From assembly GCF_958979055.1 (NCBI RefSeq), contig NC_084886.1, forward strand, positions 35,131,654 through 35,195,653: a DNA stretch of 64,000 nt. Direction: 5' to 3'. Within the stretch, counting starts at the first letter, position 1; each line of letters starts with the position of its first letter. This DNA is from Alnus glutinosa (lineage: Eukaryota; Streptophyta; Magnoliopsida; Fagales; Betulaceae). The translations under genes were made by a program, and so were the position numbers. Positions 24,303-36,688 of the stretch are shown in pieces. The notes under the pieces were generated by a model. The model did no database searches, was not told the DNA's origin, and saw only the letters and a list, made by a program, of their open reading frames with translations.

Positions 24303-26967
24303 TGTAATGCCCCCAAACCGCTAAGGGTTAGGTTCGTCCATTTTCATACACCAAACTGCAAAGATTTGTAAGGTTTGCCAACAACCTAGCTAATATGCTG
24401 AATTTAATAACAAAAATATTAAAGATTTTAAAACTCGGAGCTTTAATAAATGCGGAAACAGTTATTTCAAAATGAACAATTATGTTTGATTCAATAATTG
24501 AAAATCTAAAGAAAAACTAAATTTATTGTGCAAATGCACTTATTAAGGTAACTGAGATGCAATGTCCTAATGCTAGCCTAGATCCCATCCCGGCCGCCTA
24601 GGTCTCTCTGCTCATAACCTGAAAACAAAACAAAATAAGGGGTGAGCGAAAAATGCTAAGTAAGGTAACCCTCAACCATAAAGCGGTTGAGTTAACTTCA
24701 TTTTCTTTAAAACAATTATTAAAATACACTTAAAATCTAAATTTCTAGAATACAAATAATAAAAAATTCGGCATTTTACTTAACACATAAAATTACTGGT
24801 TGATAAATAAATTTCTCATATGTAGGGCCCATGTACACTATTACGCCCTGTGTACTAGGGTTGCGCGGTCTACTGCGACCTCAGGCAGGTAAACTGTGGC
24901 CACAGGCCCTGCCCCGTCAGCTAATTAATTGAAGTGCACTTAGCATGACATAGGGATGGATCCGCTTTCTCTAAGTCCTTGAGCGGTTGCGCTTCCATCC
25001 AAACAACGGTACCGAGCTTAATCTCTACAAATCTCTGTGAATATATCTGGAGCCAAAATGATAGTCTCCTCCACACACGTGTCTCATTTTCACAAATTAT
25101 TCTTATTCCTTTGATAACTCTTGAGGCAACGTGTGAGAGTTTTTACTCTCCTTTTCTCATTAATTTCAAAAAAACTGTAACTTCCCGTCTCGGGAACCAA
25201 CTATACACAATTTACGAATAATTAGAAAAATCCTTTATAACCAAAGCTTCTTTTTAAAAGAGTGATTTCAAGATTAATAATTATACCGACAAATTTCATC
25301 TCAAAACTATTTTTAAAACAGTCATTCGTGCATCAATATAATTTGAAATATAGAACAAGAACAATTAATTGCAAATATGTTTAAAAAAAAGAATAAAGTA
25401 ATATGACATAAAACAATTTGAAAAGAGGTAGAGGATCCCTTACCTCTCTGATTGCAATAAGTCGCTAGACTATCTCGACTGCTAACTAGTCACCTGGTAC
25501 AGGTTTAAATAAATCAATATCTCGTGCTAGGCACTAAACTACACACTAACACCACTAGGATTTGTCTTGCTAACCTACTGAGAATGGATTCTCTAGATAT
25601 GCTTAACGACATTAATTATTCTAATAATAATTAAATCATTAAATAAGTAATGACACGTTTTCTTTTATTGACATTAGGAATACGACTCCATAAAGGTAAT
25701 TGTCATTAGAAATATTTTATTTTATAATTATAGAGTTTAATAAATTCCGATATCACAAACTATACCCTTAAGTAAAATAATTTATAAAAAATGATCCATG
25801 ATTTTTAAGGAATTTACAAGAACTTTCAAAACCCTTGAATTAAAATTCTTTTTCTTATAACTTTGTGGAATAGATGCGAATTAATTAAAATAATTGGGAA
25901 GATAGAAACATGGCATGAGAAAACTTATTGTGAATAGAATAGGAGAATTCAGAAGGTCCAAGAGTAAGGTAACAAGAGGGGAAAACCAATGAATATTTGG
26001 CTAAAATAATTTCTCCTGTGACTACAGACTTGTTCAATACAAAGAAAATAAAAATAAATAAATGCAAGACTACGGCCCCATGTTCCATAGAAAAGAAGTG
26101 AGTATAAATAACCAATGGACAAAGGACATGTTCAGGTATGGAACAAAGAAAAACATGATTATTCTATGTTACCCCAAATAGAAGGAAGGGAAAGAATCAA
26201 AATAAATTAGAAAGACTACTCATGCTAGGCTACGGGAATCATACAACAAATAGGGAATCATAATAAAATAAACATAAAAATAAAAGTAAAAGGGTGAAAA
26301 GGACAAATCGTTAAGGCTTGCACTTGAAGAAAAAAAAAAGGAAGAAAATAAAATTCAAAGAAAAGAGAAGAATAGTCAAGCTTGTGATTCTACTAATTTA
26401 GTGAAAGAGAGGAAAAAGACGGTAGCCAGAGGGTTACGTCCATACAGTAAGGAGAAAGAAGAAAAAGAGAAGAAAAGAAAAACAAAGAGAATGAAAAAGT
26501 ACTTGCAAACAGAAGTGAAGGAAACTAAAAATTCTTGTACGTACACGCGAGGGATAGAAGGCTTGAAAACTTTTTTTTTCTTTTTGTGATGAGAGGAGAG
26601 AGTGACGGCTAAAAGATTTATTTATAGGAGTAGAGTTTCATTCTTTGGCTGCTAGGGTTTTATATACTAAAACAGGTATTTTAATAATAATAAATCAGAT
26701 ATCTAATATTTTTAATATAAAATCTAGTCCTTATATTTATTTTTATTTTTTTATAAATATTAAATATAAAAGTGAAACTTAAATTGATATAAATTTATTA
26801 AATTTAAAAGCAGGTGTTTTAATAAAACATAGAAGCAATTATTTAATAATAAGAAATAAAATTTTCATATGTAAAAAAAATCAAGTGTTTATTATTCCCG
26901 TCTAGTTATCAATTCTCATAGGTGGTAAAGACTATTCTACCCTTGAAAGGGGGTCGGAGTTATTACA
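24303..26967. mobile_element. Probable solo LTR, ~2.7 kb
   Basis: Begins TGTAATGCCCCC and ends GGAGTTATTACA, the TG...CA ends typical of long plant gypsy (Tekay/Del-like) LTRs. Flanks are CCATG (24298-24302) and CTATG (26968-26972), a possible 5-bp target duplication with one change. No ORF with recognisable retrotransposon domains lies inside, and no internal region follows, so a solo LTR left by recombination is the simplest reading. Confidence 0.5.
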
Positions 26968-27941
26968 CTATGCTACCATGCATTTGTTGTACACTTGTGT
27001 GATCCACAAATTTCTAGGAGACTTAAAGATTGAGCTATCCTCCACATTGTGGGCATAACCTCCCTTCTGCAAAATCAAAAAATGGAAGCCCTTTATTCAT
27101 TGAAGTTGTATTTTCTTTCCACGTAAAACGACTCCTGCTATCAAACAAAACGCATGATCCTCAAGTTGCCTCCAACTGTTTCTCAAGAATTGAGAAACTC
27201 AATATCTGGATGCCACGTAGCCTTATCTTTACGCAGAGGCAGCTTCTAGGTTCTTCTCTTTATTCTGTCATCATTTCCACTCTTTAATCTAGCCTTTATC
27301 CTTACACAGCTTCGGTTCTAAATTTTTCTCGGCTTCAGTTCTAAGTTTTTCTCGTCATTTCCTTCTTCCGAATCTCATTCTTCCTTGTCGTCTCAGCTTA
27401 GTATTGCATCAAACCGTTGGGCTTCTCAGAACCAATCAAGCACACAACCATGCCTTCTCCATTACTTCCCTCTTCAAAATCTGCGCCGAGCCCTTGGCAA
27501 CAACAAGCTGTAACATGAGCACACATGAACTACAACATGCAGGGAGCACGACTTCTCAATTACATCAGCCGCCTCATCCTCTACTTTTTCCATTTGTTTC
27601 CAACGCCATCTATGCTTCAGGGCAACGAAATCCACCCCATCCTCATTCGAGTACTGAGACACAAAGGAGCTCACAATGCGAATTGAGGCCTCCAGTATGT
27701 TCTCTTTTTTTATGACCTCCAGTAGACTCCACTTTGATGCGGTGCTTCCCATCCCAAAATATCAGCCCTATCTTGAAACTGCTTCACCATGATAGATTCT
27801 GAATTTCATGGTTGAAGAGTTTCGTTGAACATTTGGCAGTATCTTCAACCGGATCTATTTCTAGCGCGTAACGCTTGAAACCAAGTCAAAGCATTAACTC
27901 GCATATTGAAGTCAGTAATTGTGAAATATTCCCATTAGTAG
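26968..27941. other. Remnant internal region between LTRs, unassigned
   Basis: Lies between the solo LTR and the right LTR copy, so it should be internal sequence of the decayed gypsy element. ORFs of 85-103 residues on both strands (27030-27287, 27404-27715, 27474-27752) show no domain I recognise. Confidence 0.35.
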
Positions 27942-28194
27942 TGGATGGACTGGGTTTTAGTACTGGGCTGCATGGGCTTAGCCCATTCCAATTGTTAGTT
28001 AGAGTTGTTAGCGTAGGAGCTATGTGTATATAAGGTTGAGCACCATGAGTAGCTCGTAGAGACCGTCGGACCGGACATCTCGAATAGCCTAATTTAAATA
28101 CAATTTCCGTTATCGGTTACATTGTTCATCTCATTCTTCCATTTTCATTCCATTTCTATTACAAATTTCCTCAAACAGTTTCGGTACTGTTATA
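27942..28194 (+). mobile_element. 3' LTR of the decayed gypsy element
   Basis: A diverged, internally deleted copy of 23549-23893, sharing TGGATGG(G/A)CTGGGTTTTAG, GCTCGT(G/A)GAGACCG and TTTCGGTACT(A/G)TTA. The difference from the left LTR points to an old insertion. Confidence 0.6.
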
Positions 28195-28418
28195 TTACTC
28201 TTCGAGGTAGTAAAGCATGTGTACATGCGCACATTGGCCACGATAGTACACAAGAAAATCGACACAATAAAAACAAACCCAAGAAAGGAAGGAGCAGTTT
28301 AAACAAAAACCGACTCGTGTCCGGGCAAAAAGAAACTGTGTCCGGACAGGGTTACCCAAGGGAACTTACTGAGACCAACGTGTCCGGAGACAATAAATAG
28401 CCGTCCGGACACACCACA

Positions 28419-28452
<34 letters not shown>

Positions 28453-28670
28453 AAGGCAAACAAAGTGACTTTTCAAAGATAGAATCAAACACGCATGTAT
28501 AAAAACTGAGAAATCTGTCAAATAGTAAGATAAAATATCTAAAAATATAGATGAGAATCAAGGAAATATGAGCAAAGTCGCTCTGCATAAAAATGAAACC
28601 AAAAGGTCCACTCGACTCATGCTACGTGTGTGGTGTGCGAAAGCTAACCAAAAAGTAAAAAGCTAACCAA
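28195..28670. other. Non-coding, with GTCCGGAC motifs and a 34-bp poly(A)
   Basis: The motif GTGTCCGGACA and variants recur between about 28317 and 28410, just before a poly(A) tract at about 28417-28450. This could be the 3' end of a retroposon, but no Pol III boxes or target duplication were identified. Confidence 0.3.
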
Positions 28671-29100
28671 CTTGAATAGAAGAAATAACTCCATTGAGTC
28701 ATTGTCGGTTAATGGCTCAATTTCTTCCAATCGAACTGTAATATGGGATCACATTGTGCACTTCTGTGGTAGACTTTTATTGAACAATTTAATTGGTGGC
28801 CCAAGATGGATTGCCTTGCTTTTGAATCCATTGATGAGGAGGAGGCCTCTTGGTTACAGTAACCGTTTGAGGAGAGTGAGGTATTTAAGGTGGTGAAAGG
28901 TATGAACAGTGAAATGATTGAGGGGGGACGGTTGTCCCCCCTCAATCATTTCTCGTGAAAGGATGCTCGGCCATGATGGTTTTACTTTGGCATTCTTCCA
29001 AGTTTGTTGGGATGTGATCAAAGCAGATATTATGGGGGTGTTCCATGACTTTCATGCTAGAAGTAAGTTTGAAAAAAAGCCTTAATGCCACTTTCATTGT
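28671..29100 (+). pseudogene. LINE (L1-type) reverse transcriptase fragment
   Basis: Broken frames read EEEASWLQ, FEESEVFKVVKGMNS, GHDGFTLAFFQVCWDVIKADIM, VFHDFHARSKFE and then NATFIV. This is the N-terminal part of the reverse-transcriptase domain of plant L1-like LINEs, where the usual motif is DKAPGPDGF. A 42-bp palindrome at 28911-28952 sits just before that motif, which is itself damaged. Several stops and frameshifts; no 3' tail here. Confidence 0.75.
28911..28952. repeat. Perfect 19-bp-arm palindrome
   Basis: The left arm GAAATGATTGAGGGGGGAC and its exact reverse complement are separated by GGTT. It lies inside the LINE coding remnant and is absent from the family consensus as I know it, so it is likely a small foldback insertion or a local inverted duplication. 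Confidence 0.85.
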
Positions 29101-29627
29101 TTTAATGGAATTTATTATATAGATTATTACATCTAAAAAAGCTTTTCACATTGGTAGTTTGAGTTTCTATTTTGAGTGAAAAATTTACCTGCAGAAATGT
29201 CACTTTGGTGCTAATAGAGGTGAGGATCTCTCTCTCTCTCTCTCCCTCTTTCTCCCGCTCTCTCTTTTGTGAAGTCTATCAGTTCCATAATTTTAATGTT
29301 AGTATCATTCGACGAGCTATAACATTTCTAATTTGAATTTCATTTTGTAGAGAAGTTACGTGAGTTAGCTTTGAGTGGCATACCTATGCGCCCTGATGTA
29401 TGGAGGCTTCTCTTGTTAAGTTTGAGTGGTCTGATACTGGCTAACGTTTTAAAAAGCAGTGACTGGAAATCATTGGCTCTTAATATAGAGTTGTTTTTAG
29501 ATGGAAATTCCAGACTTGTAATGAAATGCTTCTTGGAATATAGTTACAGATCTTTGTTTCAGCGGAAAGCTGTGAAATTAGATTTCTTGTCCATTATGCT
29601 GATAAACAAAAAAAGAATACCTATTTC

Positions 29628-29720
29628 TTGTCCATTATGTCTTGTATACTCCGTGTGTACTAAGGGTGCCTTATGATTTTTTATTTTTTTTTTAATAAAA
29701 TTGCAATTACATATATATAT
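29628..29720 (+). mobile_element. Extremely 5'-truncated LINE tail with 18-bp target duplication
   Basis: 93 bp containing CTTGTATACTCCGTGTGTAC and CCTTATGATTTTT, the typical plant LINE 3' end. It is flanked by exact copies of AAAAAGAATACCTATTTC at 29610-29627 and 29721-29738. It lies in a TBC intron. The preserved duplication suggests a fairly recent insertion by target-primed reverse transcription. Confidence 0.85.
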
Positions 29721-30750
29721 AAAAAGAATACCTATTTCACAGGTGTTAATGCCACATATATGATAATAATGCTCAGTGGTCAATTGTTTGTTACTCATGA
29801 TTTTAGCTAAACTCTTTAGTTTTTAGTGTACCTAATTTTTTGAAATGAGCATCTATTTTGGGATTCTAGATGCTGCATGGATTTGGACCAGCATGATCCG
29901 TGTTGGCGAATAATCAGCCATAATGTTAAGTACCGATTATGATTTTATCTGTCTAGGTGCCACTGTCAGCTAGATGGGTTCTATTAAGTTGTTGCAAGTC
30001 GTGTATTTGAGAATTCCTTGACATGAGTCGTGTGAACATTAGAGGATCCAAATGATCAGGTAGAAATCCCTAATTCTACTAAACTGGTGGGTTTCATAAA
30101 GGGGATAAATTAAATCTCATGGTTCGGACTTCTCATGTATGGAAGAGCTTTATTTTTTAGACAGATTTATTTTAAAGCTCTATTTAAAATTCTTGCTGAG
30201 ACCTCTTCATCAAGATTGTTAAGGATCAATTAAGTTATGACATCAAGATTGTGTTTTTTCCCTTCTTTTTTTCCCATGCAATTTAGTTGTCTTATATATA
30301 CTGCTTGTAGCAAAAAGGATCATTTTTTAGTGCATGTATTGGACAACCATCACATCTAAGTTCAGGAGAAACGTAATGTGTCTTGTCACCTGAATTTTCT
30401 TATTCAATTAAATTTGTTGCTTGTTTGAAATTTAAAATGAACTGACAACAGGGATATGCACCGCCTAATTCAGATAGAAAGGAGGGAATTCTAAGAAGAA
30501 AGCGCCTGGAGTATCTTGCCCGTGTTTCTCAGTATTATGATATTCTAGATACTGAAAGATCAGATGATGAGATCAACATGCATCGCCAGGTTTTTTCAAT
30601 GTCCATTGAATTCTCCATTTTCAGTAATGTTAATCTCTTCTGCCCAATATTTGACAAATTGCTGCTCTTTTTCTTGTTAGGTTTTTTCAATGTCTCTTTC
30701 TTCCAGCAACTGCAAGTTCAGAAATCCTTGGAGCGCATCCTTTGTACATG

Positions 30751-32639
30751 GTTAGTCTTTATTATTAGTTGCCACTTGCTAGTGGCTTTTATGTGTCATG
30801 TAATATGTTGTGCATGCGTGGGGAAAGAAGAAACAAATGCACTAGTCTTTTCAAACTAAATTTACTGAATTAAGGGAAAAAAGGGCTTTGACCTACTTTT
30901 TGATGATTTTATCAAATGATTAAATCATCTTTAATTTTCTGATTCAATTCTTGCTTCCGCGTTCGGTAACTGCATTGCTACTTCTCCGAATACTGGTAGA
31001 CCTATCACCGTTCTATTGCTCGTGATTACTCTGTGGCTGTGCAGGGGTTGGATGTTTTTTGATAAGTCATTCAATCTTATTAGAAGCGCATGGGTTGGAT
31101 GTTCAACCTATTATTTTAGTACTAACTTCGTCTTGTTGGTTTAATTTGTATTGGATGTATCAATACCGACTATGTTCGGTTCGTACGCTAAGTTAGGTAA
31201 ATTAAGCTAAATTTCCCTTTATTTTTGGGTAAGTAATTTAAATTTTCTCAGTAAATTGGAAGTTGAGAAAATATATCGCTAGATCCTGTATTTACTCTTG
31301 ACGTCTACATATTTCTTTAGTCGCAGATTGAATCTTTGAACTTGGACCTTGGTATTTGTTGTTGCATGCCAGATTTGTAGGTGTACTGTTTACTGCAGAA
31401 CATGCAAACCATTGGCTCTGTTGAAGTTGTTAAATAAAATCACTTAGGTTCAATAGTTACTAGTTTGGGCAATTATGTAGCAGTTCAATTTTCAAAGAAA
31501 AGCTGCTGTATATTTTTTGTCCTAAATCATTGTCCTTGAGTGCCTAGCTTTAGTCTCAAATGATGGTCCATGTTTGAATCCTTGGGGCCATTAAATTTTA
31601 GGTTTCTGGAGGTTTGAGTCAGATTCTGTCTCTGTTATATTGGACTACTAGAGTAGCTCTGTCTTCAAACTGTTTGGGATGCTCCTGTTGCATAGTTAGA
31701 GTTTTTTAATTTTGTTGTCACATGATTTTTGTATTGTACATTCAGACGGTAGGGTGTGATTGACAAAGATCTCCTACCATAGTTGTCGCATGACAAAGCC
31801 GTTTTTTGTTGTCTATGTATATATATACACGCAAGTATTTTTCTTCACACCAAATTTATGAAAAATATGGATGTGGGGCTGATCAGGATGGGTTTTCAGG
31901 TCTAGGGTGATTTCCATGGGGTTTAATGCTGCGGTCTTGACATGTGAAATGTGTAAATATGGATGGTGGGCAGGGACATCATGACAAAGCTTAGTAGTAG
32001 CCATGAATTGTTTGCCACTTTTTATTCTAGCATTGTAACTGAGTTTCTTGCCTATAGTTTTAGAATTTCATGATACATGCATATTATGAAGGGCCTCCAT
32101 ATAATCTCTCTGTATTTTCAGAATTATGGCAGATCACTAACACATACTGCATGCATGGTCTCTGGTGCTCAAGTTCATTTTATACATGCCTTATATAGGT
32201 CTCTAGTTTGCCAACTATTCATTTACTTCTCACAGTATCATTACATACCTTATATAGACCTCACACATTATCAAGCCCAACCAACTGCTGGGACCAGTAT
32301 GGAGAAACTAAAACACTCATTAATTAAAATGAAACAGTCTCTCTTTGCTGTCTGCATCATTCAGGAGAAAACAAGTTGTCAAGTTTTTAAGTATTCAATT
32401 TATAAATTTCCAGTTTCTTAAATTGCATCCTAGACATGGCATAAAGGCTTGAAGCTTGAACCCTTTTATTTTTTATTTTTTATTTATTTTTTAAGTTTTT
32501 TCCTCTTCTTTGTTGGTAGCAACCGTAAAGATCTTGGAACATCTTTTTCAATCTGGGTGTTTAACTTTTTAAGAATGACAACATCAATAATGGGAACTAT
32601 CAATGCAGGTGGTACAGCCTTAACTCAAAGCGCACGATG
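30751..32639. other. TBC intron sequence, no gene seen
   Basis: AT-rich, no recognisable coding. I looked here for the missing TBC exon encoding the RHPASGYVQGIN region and did not find it. The stretch at 32180-32420 weakly resembles 35090-35200 and may be one LTR of a decayed minus-strand element. Confidence 0.5.
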
Positions 32640-34655
32640 AGCTATTGAAATACGCTTTTGATCTATTTTATTTTCCTTGTTTCCTTGCTCCACTTTTTTA
32701 GTTCTTCTTGAGAGCCCTTTGTAGCAACAACAGAAAAGGAACTTGGATCTTTAATTCTTTACTCAACAAAGTGTCCTTTTTTGCTTCAACTTTATCCTCT
32801 TCTAGAAAAGCTCTTGAATAGTGTTAATGATACAAAAGAAGGCAACCTTCCAGTAGAAATTCCAATTTCCTTTGATCTAACAACTTGTTCGACCTCTATT
32901 TCTTTTCCCTCATCTTTGATCTCGTTTTTGTAAATCAATATGAGAGCTTCCTTCGTGTTGAAAGTTTCCTCCATTAACCTTTCATGTTGTTGTTTTGACT
33001 CACCTGAAAGTTGTCTAAGCATTTTGACTTGTTTAGTAGGCTCTTTTGCTTGTTGCTCCTGTTGTTTGGACTTTTTGCATGCTGTCGTGACTCTTGATCT
33101 TGCTGCTTAGGCTCTAGTAGTTGCTCTTTCCTCTGCCCTAATTTTCCAGCGAACATTTCTGGTTCACTAGTGTAGATTTTTGGCTTTCCAGCTTCCCTTT
33201 TAAGCGTTTAGCTCTTTGTTTAGGCTTTTCTGTTGGCTGGTCTTGCTGTTCAGTCCTTCTTGCTTGCAGTTTGGGCAATTTGGTACCGTGGTTAGGCTTG
33301 AAAATTCTAGATTCTTCAAAAATCCTATGAACATCTCCGGCATGATCTCTACAATTCTCTACAATTTGTTACTGTGTTTGGCACTTAGTTTAGGCAATTT
33401 TGCAAAATCTGAGGTGTAGGGACGTGGCCTTAAAGGAAGCCTTTCCAGATTTATACAGTATTGCTTGTGCAAAGAATGTTTCAGTAGTGGCTCACTAGGA
33501 GTCTTTTGGTGACTCTAATAAGTGGAATGTAAGTTTTGTTAGAGCGGCTCATGATTGGGAGGTGTAAGTCTTTGCCTTGTTCTTCAATTTGTAGTAGTCA
33601 ATTAGAGTAAGATGGGATGGTAAAGACAAGCTTTGGTGGTCTACCTCCAGAAAGGGGTTCGTTGTTAGCTCCTTCTACAGTGTCCTTGTTTGTAATGATG
33701 ACACTCGTTTCTCATGGAAGAGTATTTGGTGGACTAAGGTTTCTTTGAGAACGGTATTTTTTGCTTGGTCGGCGACTCTAGGGAAGTTCTTTAGTATGGA
33801 CAATCTAAGAAAGCGACATGTCATTGTAGTTAATAGATACTGTATGTGCAAGAGGAATGGGGAGTCCATAGGCCATCTTCTCCTCTATTGTGAGGTTGCT
33901 TGCACCTTATGGAATGCCTTTTTTAGTCTTGGGTGATGCTTAGTAGAGTAGCTGACTTGTTTACTTGTTGGTGAATTGATGGTAGAACTTTGAGTGCTGT
34001 TGTGTAGAAAATGGTGTTTTCTTACCTCTTGTGGTGTCTTTGGAAGAAAAGAAATGATAAAAGTTTTGAGGACAGCGAGAGGTCATTAGTAGAGCTTGAG
34101 TCCTTTTTTTTTTTTTACTCTTATACTTGGACAACTGTGTTTGTTGCTCCTTGGGTGCTTAGTTTTTAGAATTTTCTTGTTTTTTCTTTCTCCTAGCTAA
34201 ATGTTTCTTGTATATACTCCATGCGTACCTAAGTAAAAAAAAAAATCCCTATGAAAATCTCAAACTGGATAGCCTTGTTTCAATTGCATGTCCAAGATCT
34301 TCTAAATACAGTTGACATTTCTTTTTTAATTTCAGATCTTAACTCACTTTTGAATTGCGCAATAGTCACACTTTCTATTACTTCAGCCTTAATAAATAAT
34401 TTTTTTCATTTCCTTGCATTTCAGTCACACAAGTCACCTTGCTGAAAAGTATTCAATTGATCAAGAAGATCACACTGAAAATCTCCTAGAAGAATTCCTT
34501 TGAGAAGCTCCTTATCCTCTTCCAAAGTTAATCAACTTGTGTACGATCTCCAATGATGTGATAACCTTATAGCAAAACCTTGTTTTGATGCCATATATAA
34601 TGCAGAATCTTATAGTTCAGCGCCTATTGACGAAGAATCTATGAATCTTGAGTCG
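32640..34655 (-). mobile_element. Decayed retroelement internal region, minus strand
   Basis: Broken minus-strand frames are rich in Lys, Gln and Glu (KQQDQESRQ, GESKQQHERLMEETFNTKEALI). Near 34590 the minus strand reads TGGCATCAAAACAAGG, which resembles a tRNA-Met primer site next to a possible LTR extending right to about 35230. No protease or RT motif was found, and the LTR pair is only weakly supported. A LINE sits inside it at 33415-34246. Confidence 0.3.
33415..34246 (+). mobile_element. 5'-truncated LINE with zinc-binding RT tail (zf-RVT)
   Basis: Frames from about 33600 to 33940 read WWSTSRKGF, SWKSIWWTKVSLRTVFFAWSA, DNLRKR, then CMCKRNGES, GHLLLYC and LW. This is the C-terminal zinc-binding domain of plant L1-type ORF2 (WW..FFAW, CxC/C...ES..HLL..C). 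It ends in CTTGTATATACTCCATGCGTAC and a poly(A) at about 34235-34245. Stops and frameshifts make it inactive. A clear target duplication was not found. Confidence 0.75.
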
Positions 34656-34751
34656 TTTGATCGCTTTGGTGATTCCTGTGTATACTCCCGGTGTACTTTA
34701 GGGCGCCTTACGATTTTTAATGAAATCTTCTCACTTATCAAAAAAAAAAAA
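34656..34751 (+). mobile_element. Short LINE tail with 15-bp target duplication
   Basis: 96 bp with GTATACTCCCGGTGTAC, CGCCTTACGATTTTT and a terminal poly(A). Flanked by ATGAATCTTGAGTCG (34641-34655) and ATGAATCTTGGGTCG (34752-34766), one difference. Same 3' end family as 29628-29720. Confidence 0.8.
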
Positions 34752-35229
34752 ATGAATCTTGGGTCGAATTTGGGGGAAATTAACACGTCTGAAGCATGAC
34801 TATAAGTGTTTAGGGCTTGTGTAATCTGAGTAGAGGGGCTGGAACATAGCCAATGGTAACTTTGAAAAAAAATGGTGAGAAAGAAGAATAAAGATCAACA
34901 TAGCATCACATTGGGGTTCTTGGACATCACACCCGAGAGAAAGATGCTTCACACATCAAACAAACAGCTGTGTTTTCCATTTTTTTTCCTCTTTCAAAAT
35001 TACAAATACGTGCCTTAGATGGGCTTACTACCCACCTTGTATTGACTTCCACAATCAAGACATATCTTATAACCTACCCAACTTTTCATTGACTTCTGAA
35101 AATCTGACTACATACGTTATATAGAGCTTACACTAATCAAGCTCAACTAGCCAGCTATTGAGAGCCTTATGGAAAGACCAAAATACCCCCCAACTTCTAA
35201 AATCAAATAAAACTAAATTAAATAACTTC

Positions 35230-36660
35230 ATGTCCTTCCTGTATCATGTTTTTGATATTCTTTGATTTCTAGCACAAATTATTAAATTTAGTGAAATTTG
35301 TGGACATGCCACTGATGTCCACTCCTTCCCAGCACTTGTCTGGACACCAATAAAACAATTTACCTTGATATGCCCAAAAGAAATGCACATTTTTATGGGT
35401 GTGATGCATTCAAGAAACTTAGGTTGGTTTGATAACGTTTTAAGAAGTGTTTTGGGTTTTGAAAAGGTTTTGAAAAAAATAAAAATTGAGAAGTGTTTTG
35501 GTGGGGGTCACATTTAAAAAAGTGTTGTATGAATGATGTATGGTCCACAAAAGATTTTTTTTTTTTTTTTTTTTTGTTAAACTAAGAAGTGTTTTTCAAA
35601 AAATAAAATAAACAAAACTAAGAAAGCAAGAAAACAAAAAAAAAAGTCGAGTCTTCTGGAGCTAGCTTCCATAGTGTGAAGGCTACAAGACAGATCCGGC
35701 AGCCATCGCAGTGTTTGCCATGCAGATCTGGCAGTAGCCACCGCGGTGTTTGCCATGCAGATTTGGCAACGGCCACTGCAGTGGTTGTTAGACAGAACCG
35801 GCTGTCTCGTATTGGCCACCATGCAGATCTAACAGCCACCTCAGGACTGCAAACGCGGTGGCAGCCAAACAAATCGATAGCTACTCATGATCATTTGGCG
35901 GCCACTACATGGGTCGACCCTGTGGTTTTTTCAAAGTGTTTTGTGTTTTCAAAAATTCCTATTTGAAAATAAGCACCTATTTATAAATAATAAGGTTAGC
36001 CTCCGCATGCACTTGAAAAAATGAGCACGTGTTTTAAAAAAAATTCCTGTATGAAGGTGCAGGAAGCTTTTAAAAGGTGTTGTGTTTTATTTTTTGAAGA
36101 GTGTTGTGTATTGTGTTTTGCTTTTCGAAAAGTATTTTGGTATTTGTTTTGAAAAGTGTGTTAATTAGTGGGTGCACATTTGAAAATCCGTTCGGTAACT
36201 TTTGTCTAAGAAGTGTTTTGCAACATTTGAAACTTGAGAAGTATTTTTGGTTTTTTTGTCAAACAACCTTTCTTATTTATTATTTTCATATTGTTTTACC
36301 ATCTATTGCCAATGGTCTTTGTATGAAAATAGCATCTCCTCCCCTAATTAATAAGGGATGCAGGGTAAGGTCATGGTTTCAATCCGTATGGATGTGTGTG
36401 TTATGCCTATGAAAAAGACAAAAGGAAAATGAAAAAAGGTTTACTATCCATGATTCATGTGTGTGGAAATAGATAGCCAAACACAGATAAATAAATATGT
36501 TTAATATTATGAATTGACCAAAGCACAAATATATGGTTGTGACCCTGTTTATAATTTTTTTTTGGAGTTACCATGTTCCATTTCCATTAATCATGGTACT
36601 TTTTTGTTAATTTCCATACTCGGGGCTGACTAATTTCTATATCCCACTGCTATAACCTTG
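35230..36660. other. Intron sequence with a possible TIR element
   Basis: No gene. From about 35426 (GGTTGGTTTGATAACG) to about 36272 (TTGTCAAACAACC) the ends look like weak inverted repeats, and GAAGTGTTTTG motifs recur near both. Inside, 35690-35850 holds about three imperfect copies of a segment with GTTTGCCATGCAGAT. This could be a non-autonomous DNA transposon, but no target duplication is clear. Confidence 0.3.
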
Positions 36661-36670
36661 AAAAAAAATA

Positions 36671-36688
36671 AGGGGGGGGGGGGGGGGG
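36671..36688. repeat. Poly(G) tract
   Basis: A run of about 18 G in otherwise AT-rich intron sequence. It may be a slippage-prone site or a sequencing or assembly artefact. Confidence 0.7.

Noticed and set aside
27404..27752. Overlapping ORFs of 103 and 92 residues as a host gene
   Set aside because: They lie between two LTR copies, overlap on opposite strands, and show no domain or splice structure.
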